A stretch of DNA of 64,000 nt from Actinotalea endophytica. GTDB taxonomy: Bacteria > Actinomycetota > Actinomycetes > Actinomycetales > Cellulomonadaceae. The DNA lies in assembly GCF_025717005.1 (NCBI RefSeq), contig NZ_JAOVZU010000004.1, forward strand, positions 248,001 through 312,000, given 5' to 3'. The notes under the pieces were generated by a model, which had not been told where the DNA came from, made no database searches, and worked only from the letters and a program-made list of their open reading frames with translations. Of this stretch, positions 60,214-64,000 are shown piece after piece (within the stretch, counting starts at the first letter, position 1; the number at the start of each line of letters is the position of its first letter). Made by a program: the position numbers and the translations under genes.

Positions 60214-60278
60214 CGTTGCTCCCCTGCGGGTCTGGCGGCGCCGGTGCCGAAGCGAACCGGCGAACGGACACCCTCCTT

Positions 60279-60292
60279 GGTGAACGTTCACC
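60279..60292. promoter_or_regulatory. LacI-type operator, galactanase side
   Basis: GGTGAACGTTCACC is an exact 14-bp palindrome 65 bp before the GH53 start codon. Shares GTGAACG with the larger site at 60344-60365. Confidence 0.75.
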
Positions 60293-60343
60293 TTCCGTGT
60301 TCGCCATCGACGGGGTCGTCGCCCTCGTCGTGGATCGTCAGAA

Positions 60344-60365
60344 AAATAGTGAACGATCACTATTT
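60344..60365. promoter_or_regulatory. LacI-type operator, 22-bp palindrome, repressor side
   Basis: Arms AAATAGTGA and TCACTATTT flank a central ACGA, giving a 22-bp near-perfect palindrome 49 bp before the repressor start. It is the only AT-rich island in the region, so it may overlap a promoter. Confidence 0.75.
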
Positions 60366-60414
60366 CCGTCAAGACCCCCGGCACCGGAGCTCCGACCAGG
60401 GCTAGAGTGCGGCG

Positions 60415-61549
60415 ATGGCCACGACCCGCCCGCGTCGCGCGACGATCATGGAGGTCGCCCGGGCTGCCGGAGTCTCGCACCAGACGGTCTCCCGCTACCT
60501 GCGGTACCAGGGCGCCGGCATGAAGACCCCGACGCGGGAACGGATCCGGGCGGCGATCGACGAGCTCGGCTATCGCCCGAACCTCGCGGCCCGGGCGATG
60601 CGCACCCGGCGCACCGGCCGCGTCGCCGTCGTGCTCCCGGAGGGGTCGGCCCACAGCAGCGTCGAGGTGCTCGAAGGCGTGCGCGTCGGAGCGCACACCC
60701 CGGGGTACGACACCGAGGTCGACACCGGCGCGCCGGGGGGGCCCCCCACCCCCCGGGGGCGGGGGGCCCGGGGGGGCCCCCCCCCCCCCCCCCACCGCGG
60801 GGTACGACACCGAGGTCCTCACCGTGGGCGGATCGCTCACGACCAGGGACGAGCGCGTGCTCGAGCTGGTCGGCTCCGGCCTGTTCGAGGGGTTGCTGTC
60901 GCTGACACCGCTCACGCTCGACGACACGGTCCTCGCAGCACCGCTGCCCGTCGAGGTGTTCGGCATCTACGACGAGCACCTGCGCGGCATCGGCCCGCTC
61001 GCCGACGGCTCGCCGGTCGGCGAGCTCGTCCGGGGGCTGGCCGCCCAGGGGCACCGGACGTTCCTGCACGTCGCGGGCGACCTCGGCCACGAGTCGGCTC
61101 GCCTGCGCCGGGACGCCTACCTCGACGCGGTCCGCGACCTCGGGCTGCGGTCCTACGGCGTCGTGGAGTCCGAGTGGCGGCCCGAGAGCGCGGTGCAGGC
61201 GATCCTCGAGCTGCCCGCGGACAGCGGGGTGACGGCGGTCGTCGCGGCGAACGACCTCCTCGCGGCCGGCGTCGTGCACGGAGCGACGGCGCGCGGCTGG
61301 CAGATCCCGCGGGACCTCTCGGTGACCGGCTACGACTCGAACGTCCTCGGCGCGTGGCTGAGTCCCGCACTCACCACCGTCCAGGTCGACCACGCGGGAC
61401 TCGGCCGCTCGGCGATGCGACGGCTCGTCGCCCGGCTGCGCGACGAGCCTCTGCGGGAGGACCCGACGCCGCGCACGACGGTGGTCTGGCGAGACTCGGT
61501 CGGCCCGGCGCCTGCGGCACACGACGCCGAACCTCACGGCCACGACTGA
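60415..61549 (+). pseudogene. LacI-family repressor interrupted by a 97-bp insertion
   Basis: The N-terminal part (helix-turn-helix IMEVARAAGVSHQTVSRYLR, hinge ELGYRPNLAARAMRTRR, up to AHTPGYDTEV near 60720) is in one frame. The effector domain (LTVGGSLTTRDERVLELV through VTGYDSNVLGAWLSPALTTVQ to the stop at 61549) is in another. The break coincides with a run of G and C homopolymers. CGGGGTACGACACCGAGGTC occurs at 60701-60720 and again at 60798-60817; deleting the 97 bp between the copies restores one frame of exactly 345 codons, a normal LacI length. Either the gene is truly broken and the galactanase deregulated, or the tract is a sequencing/assembly error. No strong Shine-Dalgarno sequence is seen before the ATG at 60415. 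Confidence 0.85.
60704..60800. repeat. 97-bp duplication plus G/C homopolymer tract inside the LacI gene
   Basis: It consists of one extra copy of a 20-bp target (25 bp with one mismatch) and about 70 bp dominated by runs of 6-17 G or C between 60734 and 60793. Nothing else in the window has such homopolymers. It encodes no plausible protein, and 97 is not a multiple of three. Confidence 0.85.
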
Positions 61550-61565
61550 GACCCGGCTCGCGATC

Positions 61566-61581
61566 ACTAAACCGATTTAGT
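61566..61581. promoter_or_regulatory. LacI-type operator before the SDR gene
   Basis: ACTAAACCGATTTAGT is a 16-bp near-palindrome centred on CG, 40 bp before the SDR start codon. Its half-site (ACTAAA) differs from the GTGAAC sites of the adjacent LacI gene. Confidence 0.7.
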
Positions 61582-61621
61582 AGAGTTTCCCTCACACCAG
61601 CTCGACGGACGAGGGAGTCTG

Positions 61622-62392
61622 ATGCAGCTCGAGGGAAAGCGGATCATCGTCACCGGCGGCGCCCAGGGCATGGGCGAGGCCACCGTCCGGGCCTATCTGG
61701 CCGAAGGCGCCAGGGTCGCCGCGATGGACGTCCAGGACGAGGCCGGGCACGCGGTGGTCGAGTCCGCGGCGGCCGACGGGGCCGGTGCCTACTTCCACGT
61801 CGACGTCGCCGACCGGGGCGCCGTCGAGGACGGGTTCGCCGAGGCCGTCTCCTGGCTCGGCGGCCTCGACGTCCTGGCGCACGTGGCCGGAGTGATCCGG
61901 ACCCAGCGACCGGAGGAGATCGACGATGCGAGCTGGGACCTCGTGATGAACGTCAACGTCAAGGGCACGATGCTGACCAACCAGGCGGCGTTCCGGGCCA
62001 TGCAGGAGCAGGGCAGCGGCGCGATCATCAACTTCGGCTCGGTCTCGGGCCTGCGCGCCGAACCGCGCGGAGCGATCTACTCGGCGTCGAAGGGTGCCGT
62101 GCACTCCTGGACGCGCACCGTCGCGGCCGCCTGGGGCCGCTCCGGCATCCGCGTCAACGCGATCCTGCCGATCATCGCGACCCCGATGTACGAGAAGAAC
62201 CGTGCGTCGATGACACCCGCCCAGCTCGAACGCTTCACCCGGGAGACCGAGCAGGCCATCCCGCTCGGCGGGAGGTACGGCGACGCGGACCGCGATCTCG
62301 CGCCGGTGATGGTGTTCTTCGCCTCCGAGGCGTCGCGCTTCATCACGGGCCAGCTGATCCCGGTGGACGGCGGGCTGGCGAGCGTTCGCTGA
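61622..62392 (+). CDS. Short-chain dehydrogenase/reductase (SDR)
   Basis: 256 residues, classical SDR: cofactor motif TGGAQGMGEA, acidic AMDVQDE after strand 2 (favours NAD over NADP), HVAG in place of NNAG, catalytic Ser in NFGSVSG, and YSASK with Tyr and Lys. Ends with the usual GQLIPVDGGLA. GAGGGAG is well placed before the ATG. Its own LacI-type operator lies just upstream, so it is inducible, probably by a sugar. Substrate unknown; sugar, sugar acid or polyol dehydrogenase is likely. Confidence 0.91.
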   Translation: MQLEGKRIIVTGGAQGMGEATVRAYLAEGARVAAMDVQDEAGHAVVESAAADGAGAYFHVDVADRGAVEDGFAEAVSWLGGLDVLAHVAGVIRTQRPEEIDDASWDLVMNVNVKGTMLTNQAAFRAMQEQGSGAIINFGSVSGLRAEPRGAIYSASKGAVHSWTRTVAAAWGRSGIRVNAILPIIATPMYEKNRASMTPAQLERFTRETEQAIPLGGRYGDADRDLAPVMVFFASEASRFITGQLIPVDGGLASVR

Positions 62393-62410
62393 CGCCGCCG
62401 GCCCGACGGC

Positions 62411-63343
62411 TCAGGATCCCGCGTGCGCGGCCAGCTTGGCCACCAGGTCGCCGAACATCAGCCGCACGTCCAGGTCGGTGTAGACGCGGATCGGCCGCCC
62501 GGACGGCTCGGCCCGGTAGGACCCGTCGTCGGCGATCCGCGGCGCCGGCATGGTCACGTAGCGGCTCGACGACGGGTCGGCCTCGAACGACGACTGCAGC
62601 GCGGTCAGCAGCACCAGCGGGCTGTCGCCCAGGATGTAGGTCTCGCCGATGTCCAACCCGGCCGCGCCGGCCATGGTCCGCACCTGCTCGAGCGCGTCGA
62701 CGAGGTGCGCACCGAGCGCACCCGCGGGCCGCACCAGGGCGTCGAGCTCGGCGAACGACATCAGGGCCTGCCGGTAGGCGTCACGCGGCACCTGCCACAG
62801 CGGCAGCGTCGAGCCGAACACGACCCGGCTGGCCGCGAGGTCGATCCGCTGGTTGTACTCGGAGACCTCGGGGCCGTCGGGCCGGGGTGGTGGCACGGCC
62901 AGCCCGGGATGCTCGGGCCCGCCGATCCAGACCACGGTCAGCCGCGTCGCGATCGTCGGGTCGAGCAGGAACGCCGACGCGATCTCCGTCAGCCCCGCGC
63001 CGCAGACCACGAACAGCGGTCGATCGTCGTCGCGCCGCGCCTCGGCGAGGATGAGGTCGACCGCCGCCGACGGCCGTGGCGTGGCCGCGTCCGCAAGAGC
63101 GCGCTCGCCGCCCGCGACCACCGGGACGTCGCCGCGCCCGGCCAGCTCCAGCACGCGACGGGCCGCGTCGGCGCCCCGCTCGGCGGACCTGCCGTCGGGG
63201 TTCCACGGGTCGCCCACCGCCAGGTGCGAGCCGATCACGCCGACCAGCTCGACCGAGCCGGACAGCGCGTGGTGGGCGAGCTGGACCAGGCCGTCCGGGT
63301 CGCCGGCGTAGTCGTTGTCGCTGATCACACGGATCCGGGACAT
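62411..63343 (-). CDS. Nucleoside-hydrolase-like protein
   Basis: 310 residues. The N-terminal ISDNDYAGDPDGLVQLAHHAL resembles the inosine-uridine nucleoside hydrolase motif D-x-D-x-x-x-D-D that binds calcium and ribose, but reads D9-N-D11-x3-D15-P-D17, as in the DUF1593-like branch. LFVVCGAGLTEIASAFLLDP and TVVWIGGPEHPG are further matches to the fold; YILGDSPLVLLTAL follows. In carbohydrate loci such proteins are thought to act on glycosides rather than nucleosides, but this is not established. Starts with a one-base overlap with the upstream GH3 stop (TGATG), so both are translated together. Converges on the SDR gene. Confidence 0.78.
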   Translation of the reverse strand: MSRIRVISDNDYAGDPDGLVQLAHHALSGSVELVGVIGSHLAVGDPWNPDGRSAERGADAARRVLELAGRGDVPVVAGGERALADAATPRPSAAVDLILAEARRDDDRPLFVVCGAGLTEIASAFLLDPTIATRLTVVWIGGPEHPGLAVPPPRPDGPEVSEYNQRIDLAASRVVFGSTLPLWQVPRDAYRQALMSFAELDALVRPAGALGAHLVDALEQVRTMAGAAGLDIGETYILGDSPLVLLTALQSSFEADPSSSRYVTMPAPRIADDGSYRAEPSGRPIRVYTDLDVRLMFGDLVAKLAAHAGS

Positions 63344-64000
63344 CAGACGGTGACCTCCCCGACCACCGGGAGGTCGGTCGCCGACGCGCCGGCCGCGACC
63401 ACGAACGTGCCCGGTTCGGTGACCCAGGCGTGCGCGGCGACGTCCCAGTGCTGGAACGCGCGCGGCGCGAAGGCGACCGGCACGCTCCGCTGCTCGCCCG
63501 GCTCGGCGACCACGGCCGCGAACCCGACGAGCCACCGGTGCGGTCGCTCGACCGCGGAGTCCGGGCGGGAGGCGTACACCTGCACCACCTGGCGGCCCGG
63601 GCGCGCGCCGGTGTTGGTGACCGTCACCTCGACGCCGCCGCCGGTCACCGCGAGCTCGTCGACCGACCACGTCGTGTAGCCGAGGCCGTGACCGAACGGG
63701 AACTGCATCGCCCGGTCCGGGTTCCGGTAGCCGATGCGCAGACCCTCGTCGTAGCGCAGCACGCCGTCGACCGGCGTGGCTGAGGGCAGGTTCGCCTCGT
63801 TCGCGGGCCAGCTGACCGGCAGCCGCCCGCCCGGCTCGACCGTCCCGAGCAGCACGTCGGCGAGCGCGTCGCCGAACTCCTGCCCCGGGAACCAGGCGAG
63901 CACCACGGCCGCCACCTCGTCGACCCAGGGGGTCAGGACCGGAGCGCCGGAGTTGACCACGACCACGGTGCGGGGGTTGGCCGCCGCGACGCGCGAGACC
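63343..64000 (-). CDS. GH3 beta-glucosidase, C-terminal part (runs off right edge)
   Basis: The 218 visible residues are the C-terminal end of a long-form (BglX-like) GH3 enzyme. TVVVVNSGAPVLTPWVDEVAAVVLAWFPGQEFGDALADVLLG is the end of the alpha/beta sandwich domain, GRLPVSWP follows, FPFGHGLGYTTW is the characteristic linker, and a fibronectin-III-like domain (VTVTNTGARPGRQVVQVYAS) closes the protein. The nucleophile-bearing domain lies outside the window. This GH3 belongs to a different branch from the NagZ-type gene at 8956-10650. Confidence 0.92.
   Translation of the reverse strand, partial: VSRVAAANPRTVVVVNSGAPVLTPWVDEVAAVVLAWFPGQEFGDALADVLLGTVEPGGRLPVSWPANEANLPSATPVDGVLRYDEGLRIGYRNPDRAMQFPFGHGLGYTTWSVDELAVTGGGVEVTVTNTGARPGRQVVQVYASRPDSAVERPHRWLVGFAAVVAEPGEQRSVPVAFAPRAFQHWDVAAHAWVTEPGTFVVAAGASATDLPVVGEVTV

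Noticed and set aside
60214-60966. In-frame upstream extension of the galactanase frame through the operators and the broken LacI gene
   Set aside because: It would precede the clear signal peptide, crosses both operators, and reads the G/C homopolymer tract as Gly/Pro repeats.
1-64000. tRNA, rRNA, integrase, transposase, prophage or toxin-antitoxin genes
   Set aside because: I saw no supporting sequence for any of these in either strand. A covariance-model scan would be needed to exclude small RNAs.

Overview
The window is very GC-rich DNA with short, often overlapping intergenic spaces, ATG/GTG starts and many LacI/GntR-controlled sugar operons. This fits a high-GC actinobacterium, and the density of plant cell-wall enzymes suggests a Cellulomonas-like member of the Micrococcales. 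The genus is an inference. I see no rRNA, tRNA, phage, insertion sequence or CRISPR array. Almost the whole 64 kb is devoted to uptake and breakdown of hemicellulose and pectin sugars.

Layout, left to right. 1-2952: two divergent GntR/FCD regulators around a shared operator, a class V aminotransferase, and a BI-1/YccA membrane protein. 3002-8206: an alpha-L-rhamnosidase (GH78) behind a LacI-type operator, convergent with an unusual AraC-GH39 fusion. 8255-15522: a leftward operon encoding a CUT2-type sugar ABC importer (ATPase, permease, binding protein, permease), a NagZ-type GH3 enzyme and a beta-phosphoglucomutase. 15916-30283: two divergent groups and a LacI repressor, linked by five copies of one 14-bp operator. 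They encode a CUT1 importer, DUF624, DUF6807, cupin, two Gfo/Idh/MocA oxidoreductases, a TIM-barrel isomerase-like protein, an SGNH esterase, an SDR and a large flavoprotein. No glycoside hydrolase is present in this block.

30329-41944: a nearly complete hexuronate pathway: uronate isomerase, one fructuronate/tagaturonate-type reductase, altronate and mannonate dehydratases, KDG kinase and KDPG aldolase. It is divergent around two LacI operators and carries a GH51 arabinofuranosidase and another Gfo/Idh/MocA protein. 42001-53449: a GH42 beta-galactosidase, a second CUT1 importer, a LacI repressor, a CE7 acetylxylan esterase and a GH115 alpha-glucuronidase. 53465-64000: an RluA-type pseudouridine synthase, a 1901-residue secreted GH53 endo-galactanase, its LacI regulator broken by a 97-bp GC-homopolymer insertion, an SDR behind its own operator, a nucleoside-hydrolase-like protein and the 3' part of a GH3 beta-glucosidase.

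How it fits together: a secreted galactanase cuts polymer outside the cell. Three ABC importers bring in oligosaccharides, two of them without their own ATPase. Mostly signal-peptide-less hydrolases (GH78, GH39, GH3, GH51, GH42, CE7, GH115) finish them inside. The uronic acids released enter the KDG/KDPG route. The parts most worth a second look are the hydrolase-free redox block at 15916-30283 and its shared operator, the AraC-GH39 fusion, the GH3/PgmB pair, and the 97-bp insertion at 60704-60800.
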